Shown here: in pieces, positions 25,040-34,019 of the stretch
Position numbering within the stretch: position 1 is the first letter of the stretch
How the letters are laid out: each line of letters starts with the position of its first letter
From: a bacterium
GTDB lineage: Bacteria; Actinomycetota; Acidimicrobiia; Spongiisociales; ZC4RG35
DNA length: 53,969 nucleotides
NCBI GenBank assembly: GCA_028824015.1
Contig: JAPPFC010000025.1
Span: 1-53,969, forward strand
Reading direction: 5' to 3'
Made by a program: the position numbers and the translations under genes
The notes under the pieces: model-generated
The model's input: only the letters and a program-made list of their open reading frames with translations
Told to the model about the DNA's origin: nothing
Database searches by the model: none

Positions 25040-25848
25040 CGGGCAGCTTGACGAGTCGTGGGTCCGGTGGGCGGTATCCGGACCTTGTGGGCCAAACTGC
25101 CATCGTCACAGGGGCGGCCAAGGGCATCGGTGAGGGCATCGCCCGCCGCCTGGCCACCGAAGGGATGCGTCTTGTCGTCGCCGACAAGGACAGGGATGCC
25201 CTGAACGGCACGCTGAGGGCCTTGCGAGAGTTCGGCGCCACAGTCGAAGAGGTGTGCGCTGATCTGACTCGTCCGGAGTTGGTGGACACCCTCTTCGATT
25301 TCACCCTGCGGCGCTTCGGCACCGTGGACCTACTGGTGAACAACGCCGCCGACCTGCAGAGAAGGCACTTTCTCGACGAGCACCGTGCTCTATTGGACCT
25401 GCAACTCGCCACCAACGTAGCCAGCCCCTATTTGTGTTCGCAGAGGGCGGCATCCGTCATGAGCCGGAACGGAGGAGGCGCCATCGTGCTGGTCTCGTCG
25501 GTGGGCGCCAAGAGGGCCCACCAACAGGGGCTTCCCTACGACATGACCAAAGGCGCGATAAACGCACTGGCGCGTGCCCTGGCAGTGGACCTCGGTCCGT
25601 ATGGGATTCGCGTGAACGCGGTCGGCCCAGGCGTTACCCGCACCTACCGGTGGCCGCCGGAAGACGGTGAGGAACGATCGAGGATCATGACGCAAATCCC
25701 GCTGCAACGTCCCGGGACGGTCGACGACATAGCATCGGCGGTGGCGTTCCTGGCATCCGGCGAGGCCAAGTACATCACGGGCCAGGTGATCTACGTCGAC
25801 GGGGGAATCACGGCGCAACTCAGCCCGCCCGGGCCATTGGCCCTGTGA
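25036..25848 (+). CDS. SDR oxidoreductase
   Basis: Predicted 270-residue short-chain dehydrogenase. TGAAKGIGEGIA binds the nucleotide, NNAADL replaces the common NNAG, and SSVGAKRAHQQGLPYDMTKG contains the Ser/Tyr/Lys site. The C-terminal YITGQVIYVDGG is canonical. The start ATG at 25036 overlaps the stop of the mannonate-dehydratase-like gene. An obvious hypothesis is sugar or sugar-acid oxidoreduction with that enzyme (for example hexonate/ketohexonate interconversion), but no substrate residue proves it. Confidence 0.88.
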   Translation: MTGSLTSRGSGGRYPDLVGQTAIVTGAAKGIGEGIARRLATEGMRLVVADKDRDALNGTLRALREFGATVEEVCADLTRPELVDTLFDFTLRRFGTVDLLVNNAADLQRRHFLDEHRALLDLQLATNVASPYLCSQRAASVMSRNGGGAIVLVSSVGAKRAHQQGLPYDMTKGAINALARALAVDLGPYGIRVNAVGPGVTRTYRWPPEDGEERSRIMTQIPLQRPGTVDDIASAVAFLASGEAKYITGQVIYVDGGITAQLSPPGPLAL

Positions 25849-25886
25849 AGGACGGCATGCAGGGTGAGACCACGAGAGGAAGACTC

Positions 25887-26879
25887 ATGAAACGACCTGA
25901 TCGAATCCGTGCAGCCTTGTGCGGCGCAGTACTCCTCATGCTTTTTCTGGCCGCAGGTTGCGCATCCGGACAGGACACGGCGACCACCAACACGACGACC
26001 ACAACCACCACCACGACGACCCGACCACCTACAACCACCACCTCCAGTACCACCACGACCACCACGGAACCGCCGACCACGACGGTCACGGCGCCCGATC
26101 CCGTTCCCATCGAGGAGATTGAAGGATGGGAACTGGTCTGGCATGACGAATTCGACGGCGATGTCATTGACCCCACGAATTGGACTTATGACATCGGTGG
26201 ATGGGGCTGGGGCAACGGCGAGGCCCAGTATTACACCTCTCGGCCTCGGAACGCCCGGGTCGAGAACGGAGTGTTGATCATCGAGGCTCACCAGGAGCGC
26301 TTCGAGAACTCCTACTACACCTCTGCCCGGATGTTGACGAAGGGTTTGCGGGATTTCAAGTACGGTCGAATCGAGGCGAGGTTGAAGGTCCCGGCGGGCG
26401 CCGGGCTGTGGCCGGCTTTCTGGATGCTCGGTGCCCACTTCGACCGACACTCACAAGATGAGGAGAACCATTGGCCGTTTGTCGGTGAGATCGACATCAT
26501 GGAGTACATCGGGCGCGAGCCCGATCTGATTCTCGGGACCATCCACGGACCCGGCTATTCGGGGGCGCTGGGCCTCGGCAAGTGGAACCGACAGGACTAT
26601 CTGATCGCCGACGATTACCACACATACGCCATCGAGTGGGATTACGAGGGCATCAGTTGGTTCTATGACGGCGATTGGTATCACACCATCGCCAGAGACG
26701 CCCCGGGCCACCGGGACTGGGTCTTCGACCATGAGTTCTTCCTGATACTCAATCTTGCCGTCGGGGGCCAGTTTCCGGGACCCATCGGCCTTGACGTCGA
26801 ATTCCCTGTCGCCTTGTACGTCGATTACGTCCGCGTCTACCAGGCCGTCACTCCAGTGGAGGAGGCGACGACCGGTTGA
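25887..26879 (+). CDS. Secreted GH16 beta-glucanase lipoprotein (laminarinase-like)
   Basis: Predicted 330-residue lipoprotein glycoside hydrolase family 16. A lipobox signal (LLMLFLAAGCASG) places lipidated Cys at 25. Residues ~30-68 are a Thr/Pro-rich tether, and the remainder is the catalytic domain. The catalytic signature GEIDIMEYIG gives Glu201 as nucleophile, Asp203 and Glu206 as acid/base. Upstream WGNGEAQYYTSRP is typical of bacterial endo-1,3-beta-glucanases, the basis for the laminarinase-like label. ATG 25887 gives a normal signal peptide; GAGAGG is just upstream. It would cut beta-glucan outside the cell to oligosaccharides for the ABC importer. Other GH16 specificities remain possible. 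Confidence 0.9.
   Translation: MKRPDRIRAALCGAVLLMLFLAAGCASGQDTATTNTTTTTTTTTTRPPTTTTSSTTTTTTEPPTTTVTAPDPVPIEEIEGWELVWHDEFDGDVIDPTNWTYDIGGWGWGNGEAQYYTSRPRNARVENGVLIIEAHQERFENSYYTSARMLTKGLRDFKYGRIEARLKVPAGAGLWPAFWMLGAHFDRHSQDEENHWPFVGEIDIMEYIGREPDLILGTIHGPGYSGALGLGKWNRQDYLIADDYHTYAIEWDYEGISWFYDGDWYHTIARDAPGHRDWVFDHEFFLILNLAVGGQFPGPIGLDVEFPVALYVDYVRVYQAVTPVEEATTG
25979..26085 (+). repeat. Threonine-codon repeat tract within GH16 gene
   Basis: A run of ACC/ACG/ACA/ACT codons encodes a Thr/Pro-rich tether of roughly 35 residues between lipobox and catalytic domain. Such low-complexity triplet tracts can vary in length by slippage. It probably acts as a flexible spacer through the cell envelope. 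Confidence 0.75.
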
Positions 26880-29800
26880 GCATCGTTCCCGCATCCGGAT
26901 GCCGGCCCGAGGGCCGAGTGTGCGTCGAGGACGGTCTGGAGTGGTACCGGATCGACCACTACGACCTGTTGGACCCCTTCTTGGTGAACGTAACCAGTCC
27001 GGGTGACCGGTGGTTGTTCGTTTCCAGTTCAGGGGCCTTGACCGCCGGGCGCCGCAGCCCCGAGCACGCCTTGTTTGCCTACGAGACGGATGACCGTCTA
27101 CACCGCAGTGGTGGCCGGACGGGACCCTTTACGCTCCTCAGGGTCGCAGGTTCGGCCGATCCGTGGGAACCGTTCGCGCCGCATGTGCCTTACGGCAGGG
27201 TCCACCGATCCCTCGCCAAGACGCTGTCCGGTGACCGCCTCCGGTTCGAGGAGCACCATCCCGGGCTGGGGATCACCTTCCGTTACACATGGGCGACGAC
27301 AGACCGCTTTGGGCTGGTGCGGACCTGCGAGCTGACGAGGGACCCTGACGCCCCGCCGGTTGCTGTCGAAGTCCTGGACGGGCTGGTCGATGTGCTGCCG
27401 GCCGGAGTGGAACTCGCCACCCAGCAGACCTCCAGCACGCTTATCGACGCTTATCGACGTTCAGAGTTTGACCCGGAGTCGGGACTGGGGTTGTTCACCC
27501 TCGAGGCAGTGGTCGGCGACCTCTCCGAGCCGGCCGAGTCCCTGCTGGCCTCGGTGGCCTGGTCACGGGGACTCGATGCCCCCGTAACGGCTGTGTCTGA
27601 TCGGCAGATCCGTCGCTTCCGCTCAGGAGAGTCGCTGGTAGCCGAGCATCTGGCAACCGGCGTCAAAGGCTCTTTCCTGATTAATGGAACCGCCCGCCTG
27701 GGCGCGGGGTCGCCGCTGAGATGGATAGTTGTGGCCGATGTTGATCTCGACCACATCGCGGTGGCCCGCCTCCGTGAGTGGCTGAGCAATGTCGACTCCG
27801 CGGAGGCGACTGTAGAGGCTGCGATCCACCGGTCCCACCAGGAACTGAACGGCCTGATCGCCCAGGCCGACGCTTTGCAGGAGACGGCTGATCGCGGCGT
27901 CGTCGCCAACCACCTGGCCAACGTGACGTACAACTGCATGCGCGGTGGCGTGCCGCCGGAAGACCACCGGGTGGCCCTGAGCGAAGTGAGCAGCTTCGTT
28001 GCCTCCCGCAATCGGACCGCCGGTGTCCGCTTTGACCGAATCACAGATCAAATCACAGATGGGAAGCTTCAGATTGTCGAACTCGACGACCTGCGGAATG
28101 TCGTGTTGACCGACCCCACAGTCGCCCGACTTGTGAACGAGTACCTACCACTGAGGCTCAGCCGGCGCCATGGCGACCCGAGCCGTCCGTGGAACAGCTT
28201 TCACATAGGCGACGGTAACTCGGCGGATGACCGGCTGCTGGCATATGAGGGCAACTGGCGGGACATCTTCCAGAACTGGCTGGCACTCGTGCACAGTTTT
28301 CCGGGTTATTCCCGGTCGGTTCTCGCCAAGTTCCTGAACGCTTCCACCATGGACGGCCACAACCCCTATCGGATCGGCAGCCAAGGGATCGACTGGGAAA
28401 TGCCCGGCGAAGGGAACTGGTCGAATTTTGGCTACTGGGGAGATCACCAGATCGTCTATCTGCATAGCCTCCTTGAGGCACTGCACCGGTTCCATCCGGG
28501 CTCTCTGGAGAGAATGCTGCTCCGAGCCGAGTTTTCCTACGCTGACGTGCCCTATCGGATGCTGCCCTACGACCGCATAGTCTGCGATCCCAAGCACACT
28601 ATGGAGTTTGATCACGCCGCCCAGGCAAGAATCGATCAGCGGGTAGCGAAGATCGGCCCCGACGGACGGCTGGTGGTGGGCGAGGACGGACAGGTACATC
28701 ACACCTCCATGGCCGAGAAGTTGATAGTGCCGGCCCTGGCGAAGCTTGCAAACCTGGTCCCCGGCGGCGGAATATGGCTCAACACACAGCGGCCAGAATG
28801 GAACGACGCCAACAACGCCCTGGTTGGTATTGGTGTTTCGGTGGTGACTGTCTACCACCTTCGTGAGTACCTGGTATTCATCGACGGGTTGTTCGAACGG
28901 TTGCCCGCCTCGGAGGTGTCGGTCTCACCGGCAGTCCTCGCATGGCTGGAAGGCGTCGAATCGGCCTTGAGATCATACAGTCATCTGTCTCGAGGAGGCC
29001 CGATCAGTGACGAGGAGCGTCGTCAGCTTATGGACCGTCTCGGCCGCAGTGGCTGCGAGTACCGTTCCCGCATCTATGGGAGGGCGCCCGAGGCTCCTCG
29101 CCCGGTAGGGGTGGCTGTGCTGCGGGGCTGGATCAAAGGCGCCCTTCCGCATCTGGACCAGGTCATTTCAGCAACTCGACGGCCAGACGGCTTGACACAC
29201 ACCTACATGCTGCTGCGGCTAGGGGAAGGGACCGCCCAACTTGATGCTCTGCCCGTGATGCTCGAGGGCCAGGTAGCGGCGATGAGTTCTTCCCTCACCG
29301 GCCCGCACGATGCCATCGCCTTGGTGGAAGCCCTGTTCGAGAGTGAGTTGTACCGGCCCGATCAGCGGTCCTTCCTGCTCTATCCGAACGCTCCCCGCTT
29401 GTCGTTTATGCAGAAGAACCAGGTTCCGGACACCCTGCTGCGTCCGGCTGTGAGGGACCTGATCGACAAAGACCACGAGATCCTGCGTCGCGGCCCGGAC
29501 GGAGTTGTGCGCTTTGCCGGCCACATCCGCCGGGCTCAGGATCTGGAGGAAGCGCTGGACTTGTTGGGTGGCTCATACCAGGCTGGCAGCGTCGGCCGCG
29601 CCGAGGTACTGGAAGTGTATGAAGACGTGTTCAGCCACCGATCGTCCGCCGGCCGATCCCAAACCATGTATCGATATGAAGGGCTCGGCTGTGTTTACTG
29701 GCACATGGTGATGAAGCTGCTGTTTCGGCTGCAAGAGCGCATCTTCGACGCCTTCGATGCTGGCGTGGACCGGGACGTGGTGGGCGACATGGTCCGGGGC

Positions 29801-30313
29801 TATCGGAGGATCAGGGCAGGATTGGGGCCTTCCAAGACGGTTGCAGACCACGGTGCCTTTCCCCTGGACCCCCACTCCCACACGCCTGCCCATGCCGGTG
29901 CCCAGCAGCCGGGCATGACCGGCGCCGTCAAAGAGGGCATCCTTCTGCGTTGGGGCGAACTCGGTCTAAGGGTCGAGGACGGTTGCCTGCGCTTCGCTCC
30001 GATCCTCTTGGATCCCCGAGAGTTCCTCGCGACGCCGCGCTCCTGGCTGCCCCTGGGATCCGGCGGGCGCCTGGATAGGGACACCCTTGGCTTCACATAT
30101 TGCGGCACGCCGGTCGTTTACCATCTGAGCGCTGATGGCCCGTGGACGCGGGTGACGTTTTCCGACGGAGGCAAGACCATCGGCGCCGATCGGCTCGACC
30201 GTACCGACAGCCGCGCCCTGTTCGCCCGGGTAGGCGCGGTCACCCGCATTGATGTCGGGGTGTCCCCGGCGACGCTCTTCATCAGCCAGCCGAGAAGCGG
30301 CGGCTGTCCGTGA
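26876..30313 (+). CDS. Large phosphorylase-like protein (GH94/GH149/GH161 group)
   Basis: Predicted 1145-residue cytoplasmic protein with no signal peptide. It resembles the large bacterial beta-1,3-glucan phosphorylase class. The N-terminus has LFVSSSGALTAGR, the middle GDGNSADDRLLAYEGNWRD and later GIDWEMPGEGNWSNFGYWGD. The segment GIWLNTQRPEWNDANN puts Asp644 in the WND context that carries the catalytic acid in GH94-type phosphorylases. The C-terminal ~200 residues form a separate beta-rich region. Such enzymes cleave beta-glucan oligosaccharides with phosphate to glucose 1-phosphate. Start is TTG 26876 in a TTGA overlap with the GH16 stop; an internal GTG further on is possible. GH161 or GH149 is my best guess by length and context, but I cannot align it. 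Confidence 0.7.
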   Translation: MSIVPASGCRPEGRVCVEDGLEWYRIDHYDLLDPFLVNVTSPGDRWLFVSSSGALTAGRRSPEHALFAYETDDRLHRSGGRTGPFTLLRVAGSADPWEPFAPHVPYGRVHRSLAKTLSGDRLRFEEHHPGLGITFRYTWATTDRFGLVRTCELTRDPDAPPVAVEVLDGLVDVLPAGVELATQQTSSTLIDAYRRSEFDPESGLGLFTLEAVVGDLSEPAESLLASVAWSRGLDAPVTAVSDRQIRRFRSGESLVAEHLATGVKGSFLINGTARLGAGSPLRWIVVADVDLDHIAVARLREWLSNVDSAEATVEAAIHRSHQELNGLIAQADALQETADRGVVANHLANVTYNCMRGGVPPEDHRVALSEVSSFVASRNRTAGVRFDRITDQITDGKLQIVELDDLRNVVLTDPTVARLVNEYLPLRLSRRHGDPSRPWNSFHIGDGNSADDRLLAYEGNWRDIFQNWLALVHSFPGYSRSVLAKFLNASTMDGHNPYRIGSQGIDWEMPGEGNWSNFGYWGDHQIVYLHSLLEALHRFHPGSLERMLLRAEFSYADVPYRMLPYDRIVCDPKHTMEFDHAAQARIDQRVAKIGPDGRLVVGEDGQVHHTSMAEKLIVPALAKLANLVPGGGIWLNTQRPEWNDANNALVGIGVSVVTVYHLREYLVFIDGLFERLPASEVSVSPAVLAWLEGVESALRSYSHLSRGGPISDEERRQLMDRLGRSGCEYRSRIYGRAPEAPRPVGVAVLRGWIKGALPHLDQVISATRRPDGLTHTYMLLRLGEGTAQLDALPVMLEGQVAAMSSSLTGPHDAIALVEALFESELYRPDQRSFLLYPNAPRLSFMQKNQVPDTLLRPAVRDLIDKDHEILRRGPDGVVRFAGHIRRAQDLEEALDLLGGSYQAGSVGRAEVLEVYEDVFSHRSSAGRSQTMYRYEGLGCVYWHMVMKLLFRLQERIFDAFDAGVDRDVVGDMVRGYRRIRAGLGPSKTVADHGAFPLDPHSHTPAHAGAQQPGMTGAVKEGILLRWGELGLRVEDGCLRFAPILLDPREFLATPRSWLPLGSGGRLDRDTLGFTYCGTPVVYHLSADGPWTRVTFSDGGKTIGADRLDRTDSRALFARVGAVTRIDVGVSPATLFISQPRSGGCP

Positions 30314-30361
30314 AACGCCTAGTCTGTCCTACGGCTGAAGGCTGTCCTGGCTTGAGTCTCC

Positions 30362-31543
30362 TCAGCTGGATAGCTCTCGATAGAGGGGAGTGGGAAAGCG
30401 GGGAGTAACCCGAACCCCGGATAGCCACCTGTCGAGTGTTTCTGCGCGTGTGGCTATGGCCGTCTCGCCGTCGGCGCCGACATCGCTGGTCAGCCGGTAG
30501 ACCACCGATCCGTCGGGTCTCTGGCCCCAAGCGCCCACCACCCGGCCGCACCACCACACGGTTGGTCCGGCGTTGCCGTTCCTATCGAACAGCCCATCCC
30601 ATCGGTCGCCGAGGTACCAGTGGCGCTCTCGCCATCCCATCACGGTGGAATCGAGGCCGGGAAGCAGCGCCGCCCACCGACCGGGGGAGGCAACCGGTTC
30701 GAGGTCGTCCGCCATGACCCATGCCGGGCCGGTGTCGACCTCGACCTCGGTCAGATCCATGGCGCCGAGCGCTGCTCTCAGATTCCGAAGGGTCCAGCCC
30801 GTCCACCATCTCAGGTCCGCCTCGGTCCCCGGCCCGTAGGCGCGCAGCCACCGCTCCACGAGTCTCCTGCGGGCAACCGCCGGGTCGAGTCCGGGAATGC
30901 CGCCGGGCAGTACCCTTTCCATGGTGGTCCACCGGTACTGACCGCTGCGCCAGGTTCCCCGCGGCCGTCCCCGAAGGATGCGCCCCTCGGTGGCCAGAAG
31001 GAACAGGATCCGGGTCGAAACGCCGACTTTTCCTCCCCACTTCTTCCCCCTTCCGAAGGTGAGGGTCTCCTTGAGTTCGGGCACATCCTCGCGCAGTTCG
31101 GTGGCCAGAGCCTCTCCGCGGTCCATGATCGCCCTTGCGGTGGCGTCCCCCACCTCTTCGATCCAACCGTATCCCTCGTCGGTGATCCCTTCGGCTTCCA
31201 GATAACCTGCCAATCTGCGCTTTTCGGGAACCGCCAGGGGGAGGGCGCACCCATGATGGAGCAGGGGGACCAGGTCGGAAGGGACGGCGAAGAGGGTGCG
31301 GCGCATTCCGAGAATGCGGAACAGGGAGGGATCGTCGTACAGACAGGCTTCCATGTCGCCGATCGACAGGCCGTCGACCCTCGCCCAAGCGGAGAGAAAG
31401 GGCGTGGCGGGATCGCTGGTGTGAAGTCCGACCTGGTGGCCGGCGGCCTCGACCGGCGACGATGCCCGATGATCGGGGTGAAGATGGTGGCGGGAAGCCA
31501 GACGCGCCCGCCTCTCCGCGACGTCGATCCGCCTGCTCACCAT
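30362..31543 (-). CDS. Winged-helix DNA-binding protein, AlkZ/YcaQ-like
   Basis: Predicted 393-residue HTH_42 family protein (winged helix DNA-binding domain, AlkZ-like). Characteristic segments are TRILFLLATEGRILRGR and the LLPGLDSTVMGWRERHWYL block near the centre-right, then GPTVWWCGRVVGAWGQR. E. coli AlkZ unhooks interstrand crosslinks as a DNA glycosylase; actinobacterial homologues are widespread and mostly uncharacterised. The N-terminus SRRIDVAERRARLASRHHL is unusual only in being basic. It converges with the phosphorylase gene across about 48 bp. Confidence 0.82.
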   Translation of the reverse strand: MVSRRIDVAERRARLASRHHLHPDHRASSPVEAAGHQVGLHTSDPATPFLSAWARVDGLSIGDMEACLYDDPSLFRILGMRRTLFAVPSDLVPLLHHGCALPLAVPEKRRLAGYLEAEGITDEGYGWIEEVGDATARAIMDRGEALATELREDVPELKETLTFGRGKKWGGKVGVSTRILFLLATEGRILRGRPRGTWRSGQYRWTTMERVLPGGIPGLDPAVARRRLVERWLRAYGPGTEADLRWWTGWTLRNLRAALGAMDLTEVEVDTGPAWVMADDLEPVASPGRWAALLPGLDSTVMGWRERHWYLGDRWDGLFDRNGNAGPTVWWCGRVVGAWGQRPDGSVVYRLTSDVGADGETAIATRAETLDRWLSGVRVTPRFPTPLYRELSS

Positions 31544-31658
31544 GGCAACGGCAGTCTATGAACGGATGGGTTGGGTTCGGCGGGCCGGATGGAGAGCGGT
31601 GGTCGTCCCGGCCACACCCGCCGGGACGACCCTGTTGTGCGCGTCGGTTTCCTCTTCC

Positions 31659-33017
31659 TCAGCCCACCACCGGTATCCGCTGCATGGCCTCGGCGACCTT
31701 GTCGTCCGGATACTCGTAGTCGGTCAGGCCGCCGGCCAGATAGTTGTCGTAGGCGGCCATATCGAAGGCGCCATGTCCGCACATGGCGGTGAGGATCACC
31801 TTCTCCTCGCCGCTCTCCCGACACTCATTGGCCACTCGGATGGCCGAAGCCAGGGCATGGGTGGGTTCGGGAGCGGGGACGATGCCCTCGGTCCGGGCGA
31901 ACTGGACGCCGGCCGCGAAGCACTCGTTCTGTCCGATGGCTTCCGCCTCTATCAGCCCCAGGTCATAGATGTGGGAGAGCAGAGGAGACATGCCGTGGTA
32001 GCGCAAGCCCCCGGCATGGATCGGATCGGGTATGAACGAGTGGCCGAGGGTGTGCATCTTGATGAGCGGAGTCATCCCGATGGTGTCCCCGAAGTCGTAC
32101 CGGTACTCGCCCTTGGTGAAGGAGGGGCAGGAGGCAGGCTCCGAGGCCCGGATGACCGGATCGATCCTCCCGGCCAGTTTCTCCCGCAGGAAGGGGAACA
32201 TCAGTCCCGAGAAGTTGGAACCGCCCCCGGTGCAGCCCACTATCACGTCGGGGGTGTCCCCGGCCATGGCCATCTGATCGAGGGCCTCCTCGCCGATGAC
32301 GGTCTGGTGGAGCAGGACATGATTGAGAACGCTCCCCAGCGAGTACTTGGCCTCCGGGTTGGTGGCGGCAACCTCGACGGCCTCCGAGATGGCGATCCCC
32401 AGGCTCCCCGGCGAATCGGGATCGGATTCGAGGACGGTCCGCCCGGCATTGGTCGCATCGGAAGGCGAGGGATGGACTGTGGCGCCCCACACCTCCATCA
32501 TCGATTTGCGGTAGGGCTTCTGGTCGAAGGAGGCTCGCACCTGCCAGACTTCACACTCCATTCCGAAGATGGCGCAGGCCAGGGCCAGGGCGGAGCCCCA
32601 CTGTCCGGCGCCGGTCTCGGTGGTCAGCTTCTTGACGCCTTCCTGGGCGTTGTAAAAGGCTTGGGCCACCGCCGTATTGGGCTTGTGGGAACCGGCCGGG
32701 CTTCCTCCCTCGTACTTGTAATAGATGCGAGCGGGCGTGTCGAGCGCCTTCTCCAGTCCGGTCGCCCGGTAAAGAGGAGTGGGCCTCCACATCCGATAGA
32801 CATCGATGATCTCCCCGGGGATGTCGATCCGGGAGTCCCCCGACACTTCCTGGAGGATGAGGGCCATGGGAAAGAGAGGAGCCAGATCGTCGGGGCCCAC
32901 CGGCTGATGCGTTCCGGGATGAAGCACCGGAGGTGGCGGCGCCGGCAGATCGGGAATGATGTTGTACCAACTGGTGGGTATCTGGGACTCGGCGAGAGTA
33001 AACTTCCTTTGAGCCAT
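31659..33017 (-). CDS. TrpB2-like PLP-dependent enzyme
   Basis: Predicted 452-residue protein of the TrpB2/TrpB-like (type II tryptophan synthase beta) group. PLP Lys112 lies in [16 protein letters not shown]; the phosphate loop is [12 protein letters not shown]. The extended N-terminal region [13 protein letters not shown] is the TrpB2 hallmark. It can make tryptophan from indole and serine in characterised relatives. No trpA or trp gene adjoins it here, so it is probably a stand-alone indole-scavenging enzyme. The start at 33017 has GAGG about eight bases upstream; a longer frame to 33131 antisense to the divergent gene is discarded. Confidence 0.92.
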   Translation of the reverse strand: MAQRKFTLAESQIPTSWYNIIPDLPAPPPPVLHPGTHQPVGPDDLAPLFPMALILQEVSGDSRIDIPGEIIDVYRMWRPTPLYRATGLEKALDTPARIYYKYEGGSPAGSHKPNTAVAQAFYNAQEGVKKLTTETGAGQWGSALALACAIFGMECEVWQVRASFDQKPYRKSMMEVWGATVHPSPSDATNAGRTVLESDPDSPGSLGIAISEAVEVAATNPEAKYSLGSVLNHVLLHQTVIGEEALDQMAMAGDTPDVIVGCTGGGSNFSGLMFPFLREKLAGRIDPVIRASEPASCPSFTKGEYRYDFGDTIGMTPLIKMHTLGHSFIPDPIHAGGLRYHGMSPLLSHIYDLGLIEAEAIGQNECFAAGVQFARTEGIVPAPEPTHALASAIRVANECRESGEEKVILTAMCGHGAFDMAAYDNYLAGGLTDYEYPDDKVAEAMQRIPVVG

Positions 33018-33090
33018 CGTCGATCCTCTTTCTGCTCGGTTGCTTTCGATTGTGGCTGATATTAGATAACCCGACAATGCAGTTAGGCAG

Positions 33091-33669
33091 ATGACTGTCA
33101 GCCCTCCCGAATCCCTTCCCTGGACCAACAATCCCGACGCCGACCGCCTGTTGGCGGAGGACAGTCTGGCGCTTCTGATCGGGATGCTGCTCGATCAGCA
33201 GTTCCCCATGGAGCGTGCTTTCTTCGGTCCCTACCTGCTTCAAGAGCGGCTGGGAGGACCACTGGACCCCGGCGAGATCGCCGATTGGGATCCAGAGGAG
33301 TTCGCCGCCATATTCCGGGGCCCTCCGGCCATACATCGCTACCCGGCGTCCATGGCCAAGCGCACCCAGGCTCTCTGCCGGACCTTGGTCGATGAGTATG
33401 ACGGCGCGGCCGACCGTCTCTGGAACGAAGCCGCAGACGGAAGGGAGTTGTACAAGCGCCTGAAGAGCCTGCCCGGGTACGGGGAGATGAAGTCACGGGT
33501 GTTCGTGGGGATCCTGGGCAAGCGCATGGGGATTCAACCACCCGGTTGGCAGGACGAAGCCGCCCAGCGCCCCTCCATCGCCGATGTGGCTCGGTGGGAG
33601 GACGTGGCGGAGTTGCGGGCAATGAAGCGGGAGATGAAAAAGGCCGCCCAAGCGAAGAAGAAGGGTTAA
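33091..33669 (+). CDS. HhH-GPD family DNA repair-like protein
   Basis: Predicted 192-residue protein of the small actinobacterial HhH-GPD type. It has an N-terminal [21 protein letters not shown] segment, the helix-hairpin-helix [20 protein letters not shown] and a very basic C-terminus ([14 protein letters not shown]). HhH-GPD members are base-excision glycosylases or lyases. The canonical catalytic Asp downstream of the hairpin, as seen in EndoIII, is not evident here, so activity is uncertain. It is divergent from the TrpB2-like gene over 73 bp. Confidence 0.85.
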   Translation: MTVSPPESLPWTNNPDADRLLAEDSLALLIGMLLDQQFPMERAFFGPYLLQERLGGPLDPGEIADWDPEEFAAIFRGPPAIHRYPASMAKRTQALCRTLVDEYDGAADRLWNEAADGRELYKRLKSLPGYGEMKSRVFVGILGKRMGIQPPGWQDEAAQRPSIADVARWEDVAELRAMKREMKKAAQAKKKG

Positions 33670-34019
33670 AGGGTTGGCGAGGAGGCCTCGCCGGTTCCAC
33701 GCAGTAACCGAGAATCGGTTCTCTGTGTCGCGAAAAACGGCCCCGTACTAATCGCCACAGGGCCCATCCCCCACCGCCACCACCGCAAGTCCGAACGCGT
33801 TCCACCCGTCCCGACCAGGGGACCGCGTTTGGAAGAGATATGACCTCCTGCTCGCCAAGGGGCTCACTTGTACGGTCCGGACGACGTCGGAGCGGACCGG
33901 GAGGTGTTCGACCCAGTCAATGTGCATCGGGGCTGTGACAGGAGTCAACCTTCACCGGCAGATTTGCGTCCCCTTTTTTTCACGATCTCTCCTCCCAACC
34001 CCTCCTAATCTCTCCGGGT
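33670..34019. other. 350-bp gap with two short hairpins, no convincing gene
   Basis: GGCGAGG-AGG-CCTCGCC (33676-33692) and AACCGA-GAA-TCGGTT (33706-33720) are two perfect stem-loops just after the HhH-GPD stop, without T tracts; they may end transcription or be processed RNA. The remaining gap has no good reading frame or ribosome binding site. A 66-codon minus-strand frame at 33748-33948 has no recognisable feature. Confidence 0.45.

Noticed and set aside
33748-33948. Minus-strand 66-codon frame in the 33.7-34.0 kb gap
   Set aside because: No motif, no ribosome binding site; composition explained by chance in high-GC DNA.
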